A stretch of 64,000 nt of DNA, taken from JAHHUA01 sp036635475. GTDB taxonomy: Bacteria > Bacillota > Clostridia > Oscillospirales > Ruminococcaceae. Location: assembly GCA_036635475.1 (NCBI GenBank), contig JAVWQH010000004.1, positions 10,555-74,554 on the forward strand. The letters are read 5' to 3'. Below, piece by piece: positions 26,033-36,051 of the stretch (its first letter is position 1; each line of letters begins with the position of its first letter). The notes below the pieces were generated by a model. It saw nothing but the letters and a program-made list of their open reading frames with translations, was not told the DNA's origin and did not search any database. The translations under genes were made by a program, and so were the position numbers.

Positions 26033-29000
26033 CTAAATACTTTCGGTTTTCATTCCTAAACGCCCTTCAATTTCTGTAACGTTAAGTTCCAAAAGCTTTG
26101 AAACTCCTTCTTCTTGCATTGTAACACCATATAGTGTATCTGCTTCTTCCATTGTACCACGTCTATGAGTTATTGCAATAAATTGTGTGTTATTTGAGAG
26201 TTTTCTTAAATATTTAGCATATTTGGTTACGTTTACATCGTCAAGTGCAGCCTCAATTTCGTCCAAAATACAAAATGGAGATGGATTAACGTTTAATATT
26301 GCAAAATAAAGTGCAACTGCAACAAAAGATTGTTCGCCGCCTGAAAGTGCTGTTAAATTTTTGATGATTTTTCCCGGTGGTTCAACAGATATTTCAATTC
26401 CAGATTCCAAAATATCCTCGGGGGTTGTGAGGTAAAGACTTGCTTTTCCCCCGCCGAATAGTTCAACAAATATCCTCTTGAAATTTTGATTTATCAAATT
26501 AAACTGGTTGGAAAAAATCTCGCACATCTGACTTGTCAAATCATAAATCAGCTTGTTCAGTTGTTCTTTTGACTTCAAAACGTCATCAACTTGCGCCTTC
26601 ATAAAATTGTAACGCTCACTGACTTCCTTAAATTCCTCAATTGCTCCAACGTTTACATTTCCAAGAGATTTTATTTTCACTCTTAATTCCATTAAACGTT
26701 TTTGTGCAATTTGTGTGTCCTCAAGTTTTTGTGCGAATTTTTGAGCTTCAGTTCTTGTGAGTTCGTATTCTTCCCAAAGCTTTGAAATAATGCTGTCATA
26801 TTCATTTTGAAGTGAGATTTTTCTTTCCTCAAGCCTGCCCATTTCAGCGGATAATTTCTCTTTTGTTGAAGAAATATTTTTTGTGCTATTTCTTAAATTT
26901 GTTGTTTCCTGTTCAAATGCTGTTCGTTGAGCTGTGACAATTTTGATATTTTCCTGCAATTTTTCAATTAAACTTTCACCGATTACTGTTTTATCAGCAA
27001 AATTTTTGATTGCTTGAGTTATCTCATAATTTTCATTTTCATATTTCTTTATTTTTTCGTTTAAGTCCAATTTCTTTTGTTCTTGTTCACTTTGTTGGGA
27101 AGTTAAATTGAAAATCGACTGGATTAATTGCTCTCCGTCTTTATTATGTGCCAATATTTTCATTTCAATTTCATTAAGTTTACTTGAATTTTCATTGAGA
27201 CTTACGCTTAAATTTTCTTTTTGCTGAGTAGCTTGCGTTATATTTTCCTCAGATTTTACAAGTTCATCGTCAAGACTTGCAAGTAAATTCTTCGCTGTAT
27301 TATTGTTTTCATTAAATTCATTTATTTTAATTTGCAATGATTTTTTCTCTTGAGCGAACATTTCCAACTTTTTGTCTTCATTTTTAATGTTATATTCAAG
27401 TCCCATTCGCTCGGAAATCATCATTTGACGGTCTTCTTCAAGAACCTCAATTTCGCTTTCTAATGCGTGAATTTGAGCATTAATTGCACTGATTTCTCTT
27501 TGAAGTTTTTCTATTTGTTGGGATATTATATCTAAATCTTTTTGCTGTTCAAGAGCCTTTTTTGTCAACTCGTCAATTTCAGCACGTCTTGACAAAATTC
27601 CAACAGATTGAGAATGAGAACCTCCAGTAAATGAACCGCCTGCATTGATAACTTGCCCATCAAGTGTTACAATTTTAAACTTATATCCATTCGTTTTTGC
27701 AATATCTGTTGCAGAATCAAGGTCTGTTGCAACGATAATCCTACCTAAAAGGCTCGCCATAATCCCGCTGAATTTTTCGTCATATTTAACAAGACTTGTC
27801 GCTAGTCCAACAAATCCATCACTGTTTTTGATTGAATTTATGTCAAGAAAATTTCCTTTAACAGATGTGATTGGCAAAAACGTTGCACGTCCTGCTTTGT
27901 TTTTTGCAAGAAGTGAAATCGCCTGTTTAGCTATGTATTCGTCTTTAACAATTATGTTTTGCAATGCACCGCCCAATGCCGTTTCAATCGCTAATGAATA
28001 TTTTGAATCCACTTCAATTGCAGATGAAACTGTGCCGGAAATTCCCATTAATTCCCCTGTTTCACTTGCCTTGTGAATGAATTTTACACTATAAGAAAAA
28101 CCTTCCATTGATTTTTCCATATCAGATAGCAACTTTGACCTCTGATTTTTTTCTTTTATGCTGTCCTGAATTTGATTTTGCATTTTTTTCTGCTCATCAA
28201 ATTTTGAATTTCGTGATTGTAATTTAATTGTGTATCCGCTTTTTTCATTGGTCAACTCTTGCTTTTTTTCGTCCAATGTTAGGATTGCATCGTTAATCTG
28301 CTCAAAATTTTCTTGTCTTTCTTTGGCATTTTCTTCGCTTAATTCAATTTCTCGTCTTACCTCATCAAGCCTTCTTGATGACTGGTCAACAACAGTTGAT
28401 GATGTTGCAGACTTTAATTTTGCCTCGCTTATTTTTGTGTAAAGTGCGGCTCGTTGTGCTTTAAAGCGGTTTATTTCAGAATTTAATGTATTTATCTCTT
28501 CGTTTTCATTATTTGATTTTTGGCTGATGTCGTTTTTTTCATCTGACAAACCTTTTAAAATTTTTTCAATGTCAATAATTTTTTCCCTGCGATTTTCTAT
28601 TTCAACGTTCAAATCATCTTTTGAAATATTAAGCTTAGAAAGCTCATCTCTAACCTCAGCGGCTGATTTACTGTTATGTTCGATATTGTTTTCTGCAACT
28701 GCTTTCTGGGCTGTCAGCTCACTGATTGATGCTTCTGTTTCCTTGATTTTAGCTCTGTCAGCTTCCATTTGCACTGAACAATTTTGCATTTTCAGGAATA
28801 TATCAGAAATGTTTTTTTCAATCTCGTCAATTTGTCCTACAATTTCATCATAATCCGCTTTGCATATCATTATTTTATCTTCTTGTTCTTTGATTGATGC
28901 CTTAGATTTTTCGATTATATCAAGCCAAATTGATATTTCAAGTGTTTTCTTTTCTTCAGCCAACACGATAAATTTTGATGCTTTTTCACTGTCTTTTTTC

Positions 29001-29614
29001 AATGGTTCAATTCTTTCCTCGAGTTCAACAAGGATATCTTTGAGCCTGTTTAGATTTTCCTCCGCCATAGTAAGCCTTTTTTGTGCTTCTATTTTGTGGT
29101 ATCTGTATTTTGCTATTCCTGCTGCCTCTTCGAAAATTTCTCTTCGGTCAGTACTTTTCGATGAAATAATCTCCGCAATTTTGCCTTGTCCAATTATGGA
29201 ATATCCGTCACGTCCAAGACCTGTATCCATAAAAAGTTCGTGAATATCTTTGAGCCTAACTGTTGAATTGTTTATTTTATATTCACTTTCACCTGAGCGA
29301 TAGATTTTTCTTGTTATTGCAACCTCATCATTTTGTATGTCAATTGCTCTGTCGTCATTGTCAATCGTGAGCATTACACTGGCAAATCCCATAGCTTTTC
29401 TTTGTTGAGTTCCGCCAAAAATAACGTCTTCCATTTTTGCTCCACGCAAAGTTTTTGAAGATTGCTCTCCCAAAACCCAACGTATTGCATCGCCAATATT
29501 GCTTTTTCCGCTTCCATTAGGCCCAACTACTGCGGTTATTGGCTGGCTAAATTCAAGCCTTGTTTTATCGGGAAAGGATTTAAACCCTTGTATTTCAACT
29601 GATTTAAGTTTCAA
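26033..29614 (-). CDS. smc: Chromosome segregation/condensin ATPase SMC
   Basis: SMC forms with ScpA and ScpB the bacterial condensin that compacts and resolves the chromosome. The 1193 residues divide into an amino ATPase head with Walker A GPNGSGKSN (about 32-40), a long coiled coil, a hinge around 520-660 (GTVSSAIEVDSKYSLAIETALGG and GGSFTGGSH), a second coiled coil, and a carboxyl head with LSGGEQSF and Walker B CILDEIEAALDD. The start is TTG. The order rnc, radical SAM protein, smc, ftsY is common in Clostridia. ScpAB genes are not in this window. Confidence 0.97.
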   Translation of the reverse strand: MKLKSVEIQGFKSFPDKTRLEFSQPITAVVGPNGSGKSNIGDAIRWVLGEQSSKTLRGAKMEDVIFGGTQQRKAMGFASVMLTIDNDDRAIDIQNDEVAITRKIYRSGESEYKINNSTVRLKDIHELFMDTGLGRDGYSIIGQGKIAEIISSKSTDRREIFEEAAGIAKYRYHKIEAQKRLTMAEENLNRLKDILVELEERIEPLKKDSEKASKFIVLAEEKKTLEISIWLDIIEKSKASIKEQEDKIMICKADYDEIVGQIDEIEKNISDIFLKMQNCSVQMEADRAKIKETEASISELTAQKAVAENNIEHNSKSAAEVRDELSKLNISKDDLNVEIENRREKIIDIEKILKGLSDEKNDISQKSNNENEEINTLNSEINRFKAQRAALYTKISEAKLKSATSSTVVDQSSRRLDEVRREIELSEENAKERQENFEQINDAILTLDEKKQELTNEKSGYTIKLQSRNSKFDEQKKMQNQIQDSIKEKNQRSKLLSDMEKSMEGFSYSVKFIHKASETGELMGISGTVSSAIEVDSKYSLAIETALGGALQNIIVKDEYIAKQAISLLAKNKAGRATFLPITSVKGNFLDINSIKNSDGFVGLATSLVKYDEKFSGIMASLLGRIIVATDLDSATDIAKTNGYKFKIVTLDGQVINAGGSFTGGSHSQSVGILSRRAEIDELTKKALEQQKDLDIISQQIEKLQREISAINAQIHALESEIEVLEEDRQMMISERMGLEYNIKNEDKKLEMFAQEKKSLQIKINEFNENNNTAKNLLASLDDELVKSEENITQATQQKENLSVSLNENSSKLNEIEMKILAHNKDGEQLIQSIFNLTSQQSEQEQKKLDLNEKIKKYENENYEITQAIKNFADKTVIGESLIEKLQENIKIVTAQRTAFEQETTNLRNSTKNISSTKEKLSAEMGRLEERKISLQNEYDSIISKLWEEYELTRTEAQKFAQKLEDTQIAQKRLMELRVKIKSLGNVNVGAIEEFKEVSERYNFMKAQVDDVLKSKEQLNKLIYDLTSQMCEIFSNQFNLINQNFKRIFVELFGGGKASLYLTTPEDILESGIEISVEPPGKIIKNLTALSGGEQSFVAVALYFAILNVNPSPFCILDEIEAALDDVNVTKYAKYLRKLSNNTQFIAITHRRGTMEEADTLYGVTMQEEGVSKLLELNVTEIEGRLGMKTESI

Positions 29615-29625
29615 ATTTTCACTTC

Positions 29626-30633
29626 CTATCCTCTTGTGATAAATGTGTCAAAGTTATTCAAGTCAATGTTTGGAGAAATTTTTGCATCATAACCAATTTC
29701 ATTCAATTTGAAAATATTTGATTTTCTTTGACCTGTCATTTTGGAGATAGACTTTGGATTTACATATATTATTATTTTTCCTTTTGGAATTTTTTCTTCT
29801 TCAAGCTTTTTCTTGACGTTTTTGAGAAATATCTCGCTTTCGCATAGTTCACGAAAAGATTGATGATATGCCCCACCTGTCATATTTTTTTCCACAGACA
29901 TCTCAGAATGTAGTCCAACTCGTATTACTTTTATCTCAGCCGCCTCAAACATTTCAATAAGTTTTGCACATAATGGCACACTTTCTTCAACTGTTTTAGG
30001 CTTAAAAATCCCATTAATTCTTAATTCATCAAGTAATGTGTCTTTCAAAACAACTGTTGGATAAATCCTCACTGTTTCTGGGGAAATTTCTATTATTTTT
30101 CTTGCTGTATCTATAGCTTTTTCGTCACTGTCCCCAAACAAACCTGTCATCATTTGAAGTCCCAATGAAAACCCAAATTTTTTGATTAATCTTGATGCGT
30201 TTTCAACATCTAACGCAGTATGACCTCTTTTATTTAGGCTTAAAACCTCATCATTAAGGGATTGCGCCCCCAGTTCTATTGCAGTTACACCATAAAACTT
30301 CAAAAGCTCCAATATTTTTTCATCAATTGCATCAGGTCTTGTAGATATTCTAATTCCACTGAAAATTTCGTACTTCAAAAAAGAACTTGCTGCCTCTAAA
30401 AGTGAAATCATATATTCTTCATCAATTGCAGTAAAACTACCTCCGAAAAATGCTATCTCACATTTAACATCTTTTCCTTTGTTAATTTCAATTGCTTTTT
30501 CACATTCAGCCTTAACAAATTCCGGTGTCGGCTGGACTGATGTTGCTGTTATTGTCTTTTGATTGCAAAAACTACATTGGTTTGGGCAGCCTTGATGCGG
30601 CACAAAAATAGCTATATTCCCTTTTCCACTCAT
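29626..30633 (-). CDS. Radical SAM protein, Elp3-like without acetyltransferase domain
   Basis: A 335-residue radical SAM protein. The 4Fe-4S ligands are C16-C20-C23 in GCPNQCSFCNQ, followed by the GGSFT S-adenosylmethionine region and the GAQS and GLFGDS strands of the TIM barrel. It resembles the radical SAM half of Elp3, but no GNAT acetyltransferase domain follows; the carboxyl end is a short segment. Similar genes stand between rnc and smc in many Clostridia. The substrate is unknown, and a tRNA or nucleotide modification is only a guess. Its ATG overlaps the rnc stop by four bases (ATGA). Confidence 0.8.
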   Translation of the reverse strand: MSGKGNIAIFVPHQGCPNQCSFCNQKTITATSVQPTPEFVKAECEKAIEINKGKDVKCEIAFFGGSFTAIDEEYMISLLEAASSFLKYEIFSGIRISTRPDAIDEKILELLKFYGVTAIELGAQSLNDEVLSLNKRGHTALDVENASRLIKKFGFSLGLQMMTGLFGDSDEKAIDTARKIIEISPETVRIYPTVVLKDTLLDELRINGIFKPKTVEESVPLCAKLIEMFEAAEIKVIRVGLHSEMSVEKNMTGGAYHQSFRELCESEIFLKNVKKKLEEEKIPKGKIIIYVNPKSISKMTGQRKSNIFKLNEIGYDAKISPNIDLNNFDTFITRG

Positions 30634-31298
30634 CTTCCCATTAACTCCAAAGCTTCTTTTGCAGCCAATTGTTCAGCATCTTTTTTGCTCTTTCCTGTTC
30701 CTTTTCCTATTACATTTGAGTTCAAATGCACCTCAACACAAAATCTTTTGTCGTGGTCAGGGCCTTCCTCACTAACAAGTTGATAGCTCAATTTCTCTTC
30801 GGGATTTTTTTGAACAATTTCTTGCAGTATTGTTTTATAGTCGTTAAAGCTTAGTTTCTTTTCAATTTCCAAAATTTCGTGTACAAAAGGCAAAATAAAA
30901 TTTCTTGCACTTTCAATTCCGCTGTCAAGATAAATTGCGGCTATAACTGCCTCAAATGCGTCAGCTAAAATCGAAGGTCGCTCTCTTCCGCCCGTTATTT
31001 CCTCGCCTTTTCCAAGCCTTATATATTCGCCTAAATGTATCTCTTTTGCAAGTTTATGCAAGGATTTTTCGCATACTATTGCTGCACGAAGTTTTGTTAA
31101 ATCACCCTCAGCTAAGGAGTAATTGTTAAACAAAAAGTCTGACACAACTATCGAAAGCACCGCATCTCCCAAAAATTCCTGACGTTCATTGTATAACATT
31201 TTCTCTTTTGATTCATTAGCATAAGACGAATGAGTCAAAGCAATATTAAGATAATTTGGGTTTTTAAATTTATAATTGATTATGTTTTCCAGTTCCAT
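30630..31298 (-). CDS. rnc: Ribonuclease III
   Basis: RNase III cleaves double-stranded RNA, including rRNA precursors. The 222-residue protein has the catalytic signature ERQEFLGDAVLS, a second acidic site in ILADAFEAVIAAIYLDSG, and a carboxyl double-stranded RNA-binding domain (DYKTILQEIVQ to GKSKKDAEQLAAKEAL). The gene follows plsX by 196 bases; that gap holds a long hairpin that could be a self-regulation site. The usual acpP between plsX and rnc is absent here. Confidence 0.97.
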   Translation of the reverse strand: MELENIINYKFKNPNYLNIALTHSSYANESKEKMLYNERQEFLGDAVLSIVVSDFLFNNYSLAEGDLTKLRAAIVCEKSLHKLAKEIHLGEYIRLGKGEEITGGRERPSILADAFEAVIAAIYLDSGIESARNFILPFVHEILEIEKKLSFNDYKTILQEIVQKNPEEKLSYQLVSEEGPDHDKRFCVEVHLNSNVIGKGTGKSKKDAEQLAAKEALELMGR

Positions 31299-31446
31299 TT
31301 TTAAAACAACCTTTCTGTGATTTAATATATCACAGAGATTCTTTGAAAAATTCTAAGTCTAATTTTATTGATAGAGATATTTTCGATAAAACTTATTTTA
31401 AACTTTTCATAAAACCCCTGTTGAAAACTTTTTATATTGGTTTTTT

Positions 31447-31487
31447 GCACATTAACCTGATTATTTGTCAGATTAATGTGCAATATA
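31447..31487 (-). other. Long hairpin between plsX and rnc
   Basis: On the minus strand TTGCACATTAATCTGA pairs with TCAGGTTAATGTGCAA around a seven-base loop. This is a 16-base stem with one G-U pair. The following bases are A-rich, not T-rich, so it is not a standard terminator. It begins about eight bases after the plsX stop and lies about 150 bases before rnc. It may be an RNA processing site or a weak attenuator. Confidence 0.65.
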
Positions 31488-31494
31488 GCCTATT

Positions 31495-32529
31495 TTATTG
31501 GCTTATTTCCTCGTTTTGAGGTGATACTTCCGTCAATTTAGCTAATGATATTTCAATTTCACCAACAACATTTTGTTCAACGCATAACTTTGCTTGTCTG
31601 ATTGCGTTTTTGAAAGCCTCAGGATTTGAATTGCCGTGAGCCTTTATTACAGGCTTTTTAAGTCCCAAAATTGGTGCTCCACCTGCTTTTGATGTGTTCA
31701 TTTTCTCTTTAATATCAGCAATACCGCCATTTACACACACTGCACCAAGCATAGTTATAGGAGATTTTTTGAAAATTCCTTTTAATGCCTTGCTAAATGA
31801 AATAGCCATACCCTCAGTTAATTTGAGTGCAATATTTCCTGTGAAACCATCTGTGACAACTATATCACATTCTTCAAGAGGAAGTCCTCTTGCCTCAACA
31901 TTTCCGATGAAATTAACAGGGGATTTTTTAAGTATTTGATAAGCATTAACTTGCAAAGCAAGACCTTTTGTTTCTTCAGTTCCAATGTTCAAAATTCCAA
32001 CAGTTGAGTTGGGTCTTGCAAGAATTTTATCCATATATGCACTGCCCATTATTGCAAATTGTGCAAGCATTTCTGGACGACATTCGTGGTTTCCACCTGC
32101 ATCTATCAGCAAATATGAACCTTCTTTTCCCACTAAAGTTGGTATTAATGTTGCAATTGCCGGTCTTTTTATTCCTTTAATTCTTCCTACAATTGTTGCC
32201 GAACCCACAATCAATGCCCCTGTACTTCCTGCTGAAACAAAGCCGTCTGCTTCATCGTTTCTAAGCATATGAAGTCCAACACTCATTGAACAATCCTTGT
32301 ATTTTTTGAGTATAAAAGTCGGGTCTTCTTCAACAGGAATAATTGTTGGCGCATCAACGATTTCAATATGCTCCAATGATATGTTTTTTTCACTTGCCAA
32401 GGATTTAAGCTTTTTTTCATCTCCGGTTATAACAAGCTCAATTCCATACTCTTTAACTGCCATTTCACTTCCAAGCAGAACATCAAGTGGGGCATTATCG
32501 CCACCAAATCCATCAATTACAATTTTCAT
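31495..32529 (-). CDS. plsX: Phosphate acyltransferase PlsX
   Basis: PlsX converts acyl-ACP to acyl-phosphate, the donor used by PlsY in phospholipid synthesis. The 344-residue protein has DGFGGDNAP at the start (usually DAMGGD), ISLEHIEIVDAP, GSTGALIVG, LLIDAGGN, NIGTEETKG and VVTDGFTGNIALK, all family features. It overlaps the end of trmFO by 17 bases. Regulation may involve FapR elsewhere, but I saw no clear FapR site because the gene is internal to an operon. Confidence 0.95.
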   Translation of the reverse strand: MKIVIDGFGGDNAPLDVLLGSEMAVKEYGIELVITGDEKKLKSLASEKNISLEHIEIVDAPTIIPVEEDPTFILKKYKDCSMSVGLHMLRNDEADGFVSAGSTGALIVGSATIVGRIKGIKRPAIATLIPTLVGKEGSYLLIDAGGNHECRPEMLAQFAIMGSAYMDKILARPNSTVGILNIGTEETKGLALQVNAYQILKKSPVNFIGNVEARGLPLEECDIVVTDGFTGNIALKLTEGMAISFSKALKGIFKKSPITMLGAVCVNGGIADIKEKMNTSKAGGAPILGLKKPVIKAHGNSNPEAFKNAIRQAKLCVEQNVVGEIEISLAKLTEVSPQNEEISQ

Positions 32530-33841
32530 TTATTTCAAATTCCCTTTCAGTTAAATAGTTTTTCAAGTCTTCTATTCCTCTTTGTGCCATCTGCTCATAA
32601 CGCAAAGTTTTGTCACGAATTTTTTCCTCTGTTGGAGGTAATATTCCCATATTGCACCCCATCGGTTGGAATTTTTCGTTTAGATTATCGCTTATGTATG
32701 CGGATAATGAACCTAGCATTGTTGTTTTTGGCAATATAAGAGGCTCTTTATTTTGCAATTTTTGTGCCATATTTATTCCAGCCAAAATTCCCGATGCCGC
32801 CGATTCAATATACCCCTCAACTCCTGTTAGCTGTCCTGCAAAAAACAATCCATCTATATCTCTCATCTCAAAACTTTGTTTTAGCAGTTTTGGGGAATTG
32901 ATAAAAGTGTTTCTGTGCATAACTCCATACCGCATAAATTCAGCATTTTCAAGTCCGGGAATCATTGAAAAAACTCGTTTTTGTTCAGGGAATTTTAGGT
33001 TTGTCTGAAATCCAACAATATTATATATACTTCCTTGAGAGTTTTCTTTTCTCAATTGTACAACTGCCCAAGGACGTTTGTCGGTTTTGGGGTCTATTAT
33101 TCCAACAGGTTTTAGCGGTCCAAAACGCATAGTATCTGCTCCACGTTTTGCCATAACTTCAATTGGCATACAACCCTCATAAACCTTGAAAATCTGTTTA
33201 TCAAAGTCACTTAATGGTGCAGATTGAGCCTCAACAAGTGCCTCATAAAAATTTTCATATTCCTCTTTGTTGAAAGGACAATTGATATAATCAGCATCTC
33301 CTCTGTCGTAACGTGCAGCATAAAACGCTTTTTCCATATCAATTGATTCAAACGAAATAATTGGTGCAACTGCATCAAAAAAGTTCAAATATTCTTCTCC
33401 GCAAAGAGCTTTTATTGCGTCGGAAAGTGGCTGTGACGTTAATGGCCCTGTTGCTATTATCGCATTTTCCTTTGGTATTTCACAGGCTTCCTCTTCCACA
33501 ACAGTGATTAACGGATTGGATTTTACTGCTTGCGTTATTGTGTCGGAAAATTTTTCTCTGTCAACTGCCAATGCTCCACCTGCTCCAACCGAAGTTTTTG
33601 CGGCGGCATCTAGCACTATTGAACCCAAAATTCTCATTTCTTCTTTAAGCATTCCAGCCGCTGAGCCAATTCTTTCTGCTTTTAGAGAATTTGAGCAAAC
33701 AAGCTCTGCAAAGCCATTATATTTATGTGCAGGGGAGAATTTTTTGGGTTTCATCTCAACTAATGTAACTGCAATGCCACGTGCTGCAAGTGCATTAGCC
33801 GCCTCACAGCCTGCAAGTCCTGCTCCTAAAACTGTAACCAT
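32513..33841 (-). CDS. trmFO: Folate-dependent tRNA U54 methyltransferase TrmFO
   Basis: TrmFO makes ribothymidine at position 54 of tRNA using methylenetetrahydrofolate and FAD. The 442-residue protein has the FAD-binding GAGLAGCEAA near the start, VEMKPKKFSPAH, LVCSNSLKAE with the conserved Cys, the GTG-type ATGPLTS, NTFINSPKLL and FAGQLTGVEGYIESAASGILAG. Its ATG overlaps the topA stop by one base, and its end overlaps plsX. The order dprA-topA-trmFO is the classic Firmicute arrangement. Confidence 0.97.
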   Translation of the reverse strand: MVTVLGAGLAGCEAANALAARGIAVTLVEMKPKKFSPAHKYNGFAELVCSNSLKAERIGSAAGMLKEEMRILGSIVLDAAAKTSVGAGGALAVDREKFSDTITQAVKSNPLITVVEEEACEIPKENAIIATGPLTSQPLSDAIKALCGEEYLNFFDAVAPIISFESIDMEKAFYAARYDRGDADYINCPFNKEEYENFYEALVEAQSAPLSDFDKQIFKVYEGCMPIEVMAKRGADTMRFGPLKPVGIIDPKTDKRPWAVVQLRKENSQGSIYNIVGFQTNLKFPEQKRVFSMIPGLENAEFMRYGVMHRNTFINSPKLLKQSFEMRDIDGLFFAGQLTGVEGYIESAASGILAGINMAQKLQNKEPLILPKTTMLGSLSAYISDNLNEKFQPMGCNMGILPPTEEKIRDKTLRYEQMAQRGIEDLKNYLTEREFEINENCN

Positions 33842-35922
33842 TATTCATCTGTTCCCTTCTCAAAATCGCAGCCTTCTTTTAAGCAGTGAATTTTACTCAA
33901 CTTGCCCGTTTTTTTGAAGAGCGTTCCACCACATTTTGGACATAAATCCTCAAGTGGTTTATCCCATGTCATAAAGTTACATTCAGGATAACCCGAACAA
34001 CCATAAAATGTTCTTCCCTTTTTTGTCTTTTGTGCAACAACTTTTTTGCCGCATATTGGACAATTTCCCGGAACTGGCTCAATAATCTTTTTAGTGAATT
34101 TACAATCTGGAAATCCAGGACAAGCTAAGAACTTGCCAAATCTGCCTATTTTTATAACGAGATTTTTTCCGCATAGCTCGCATATTTCTTCAGTTTCTTG
34201 ATCGGGAATTTTAACTCTTGTTCCCTCCATATTTTTTTCGGCACTGGCAAGAGTTTCTGCAAATTCATCATAGAATTTTCGCAATGTATCAACCCAATTT
34301 GCACTTCCGGCTTCCACATCATCAAGGCTATTTTCCATATTAGCTGTAAAATCAACGTCTACTATATTAGAGAATTGTTCTTCCATAAGTTTTGTTGTAA
34401 CATCACCTAAAACTGTTGGTTTAAGCGCTTTTGCATCACGTTCAACATATCCTCTTTGGATTACTGTTGTTATCGTTGGGGCATATGTTGAAGGTCGTCC
34501 AATGCCGTTTTCTTCTAACATCTTAATTAGTGATGCTTCAGTGTAACGTGGAGGTGGCTGAGTAAAATGCTGATTAGGCAAAAGTTCTTTTACTTTTAAA
34601 GGTGCACCTTCGGCCAATTCTGGCAATGCTCCGCCCTCTTCTGTTTCTTCGTCTTTACCCTCTTCGTATAGAACAGTAAATCCGTCAAATTGAACAGTAT
34701 ATCCCGATGATTTGAATATATATTCGTTTGCTTTTATATCAGCAGAAACTGTATTGAAAAGTGCATTTGCCATTTGTGAGGCAATAAACCTTTCCCAAAT
34801 AAGCTTGTACAGTTTATATTGTTCACCTGTCAAGTTCTTTTTAGCCACTTCAGGTGTCAAGCTCGGCATTGTTGGTCGAACAGCTTCATGAGCATCCTGT
34901 GATGCGTTTTTCTGCTTATAGTATCTTCTTGCTGGTGGCAGATATTCCTTTGAATATCTCTCCAAAATGAACTCTTCTGCACCTTGCATAGCCTCTTCGG
35001 AAATTCTCAAAGAGTCAGTTCTCATATATGTTATTAATCCCACATCGCCCATTCCATCAATGTCAATACCTTCATACAGTTCTTGAGCAGCTTTCATAGT
35101 TTTCTTTGCTTGAAAGCCCAACTTTCTTGAAGCTTCCTGTTGAAGTGTTGAGGTTGTAAATGGAGGTGCAGGAGATTTCTTACGCACACCTTTTTTTACT
35201 TTTTCTACGAAAAATTCAGCATCTTTTAACTCTTCCATTATTGCTGATGCTTGAGCCTCGTTGGATATTGAAAGTTTCTTACCGTTTTTTGAGGCAAGCT
35301 TTGAATCAAATGCTTTACGACTGCTCTTTGCATTAAGTTTTGCATCAATTGACCAATATTCCTCGGCAATAAATGCTTCAATCGCTTTCTCTCTATCAAC
35401 AATTAATCTGACAACAACAGATTGTACACGTCCTGCTGATAACCCTCTTCTAACTTTTCTCCACAAAAATGGACTTAATTTATATCCAACAATTCTATCC
35501 AAAATTCGTCTTGCTTGTTGAGCATTAACTAAATTTATATCAACTGTTCGTGGGTGTTCCATACCACTTTCTATACCCGATTTTGTGATTTCGTTAAATG
35601 TGATACGGTTATCGTCCTCAAGGTTTAAATTAAGAATATGTGCAAGATGCCAAGAAATTGCTTCTCCTTCTCGGTCGGGGTCGGTTGCAAGATAAACTTT
35701 TTTGCTTAACTGTGCCATATGTTTAAGGGTTTTGATTAGGTCTTCTTTGCCCTTTATATTTTCATAGTTAGGTTCAAAATCATTATCAATATCAACGCTT
35801 AGCTTGCTTTTAGGCAAATCCCTTATATGTCCGTTTGAGGCGACAACTTCAAATCCTTCTCCGAGATATTTTTTGATTGTCTTTGCCTTTGCAGGGGACT
35901 CCACTATTACCAGATTAGACAT
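33841..35922 (-). CDS. topA: DNA topoisomerase I
   Basis: Type IA topoisomerase that relaxes negative supercoils. The Toprim domain starts VIVESPAKAKTI and contains ATDPDREGEAISWHL; the active Tyr is Y299 in GLITYMRTDSLR. Three carboxyl zinc fingers follow: CELC...CPGFPDC, CPIC...CSGYPEC and CPKC...CLKEGC. The open frame reaches 35961, but GGAG lies seven bases before the ATG at 35922, which gives MSNLVIVES. The product is about 693 residues. It lies between dprA and trmFO. Confidence 0.97.
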   Translation of the reverse strand: MSNLVIVESPAKAKTIKKYLGEGFEVVASNGHIRDLPKSKLSVDIDNDFEPNYENIKGKEDLIKTLKHMAQLSKKVYLATDPDREGEAISWHLAHILNLNLEDDNRITFNEITKSGIESGMEHPRTVDINLVNAQQARRILDRIVGYKLSPFLWRKVRRGLSAGRVQSVVVRLIVDREKAIEAFIAEEYWSIDAKLNAKSSRKAFDSKLASKNGKKLSISNEAQASAIMEELKDAEFFVEKVKKGVRKKSPAPPFTTSTLQQEASRKLGFQAKKTMKAAQELYEGIDIDGMGDVGLITYMRTDSLRISEEAMQGAEEFILERYSKEYLPPARRYYKQKNASQDAHEAVRPTMPSLTPEVAKKNLTGEQYKLYKLIWERFIASQMANALFNTVSADIKANEYIFKSSGYTVQFDGFTVLYEEGKDEETEEGGALPELAEGAPLKVKELLPNQHFTQPPPRYTEASLIKMLEENGIGRPSTYAPTITTVIQRGYVERDAKALKPTVLGDVTTKLMEEQFSNIVDVDFTANMENSLDDVEAGSANWVDTLRKFYDEFAETLASAEKNMEGTRVKIPDQETEEICELCGKNLVIKIGRFGKFLACPGFPDCKFTKKIIEPVPGNCPICGKKVVAQKTKKGRTFYGCSGYPECNFMTWDKPLEDLCPKCGGTLFKKTGKLSKIHCLKEGCDFEKGTDE

Positions 35923-36051
35923 TTCATTTCTCCAGTCCGCAGTTACCACATTAACTGTCATTTCATTTTATATATGTTAAACCCCGAGTTGTGGTTAAAT
36001 GGGGGATATTTTACAAAATTATTGTATGCTTTTTTCTCGAAAAAATATACA

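Noticed and set aside
32513..32529. Seventeen-base overlap of trmFO and plsX as a sign of a frameshift
   Set aside because: Both proteins have normal ends and lengths, so a real overlap is more likely.
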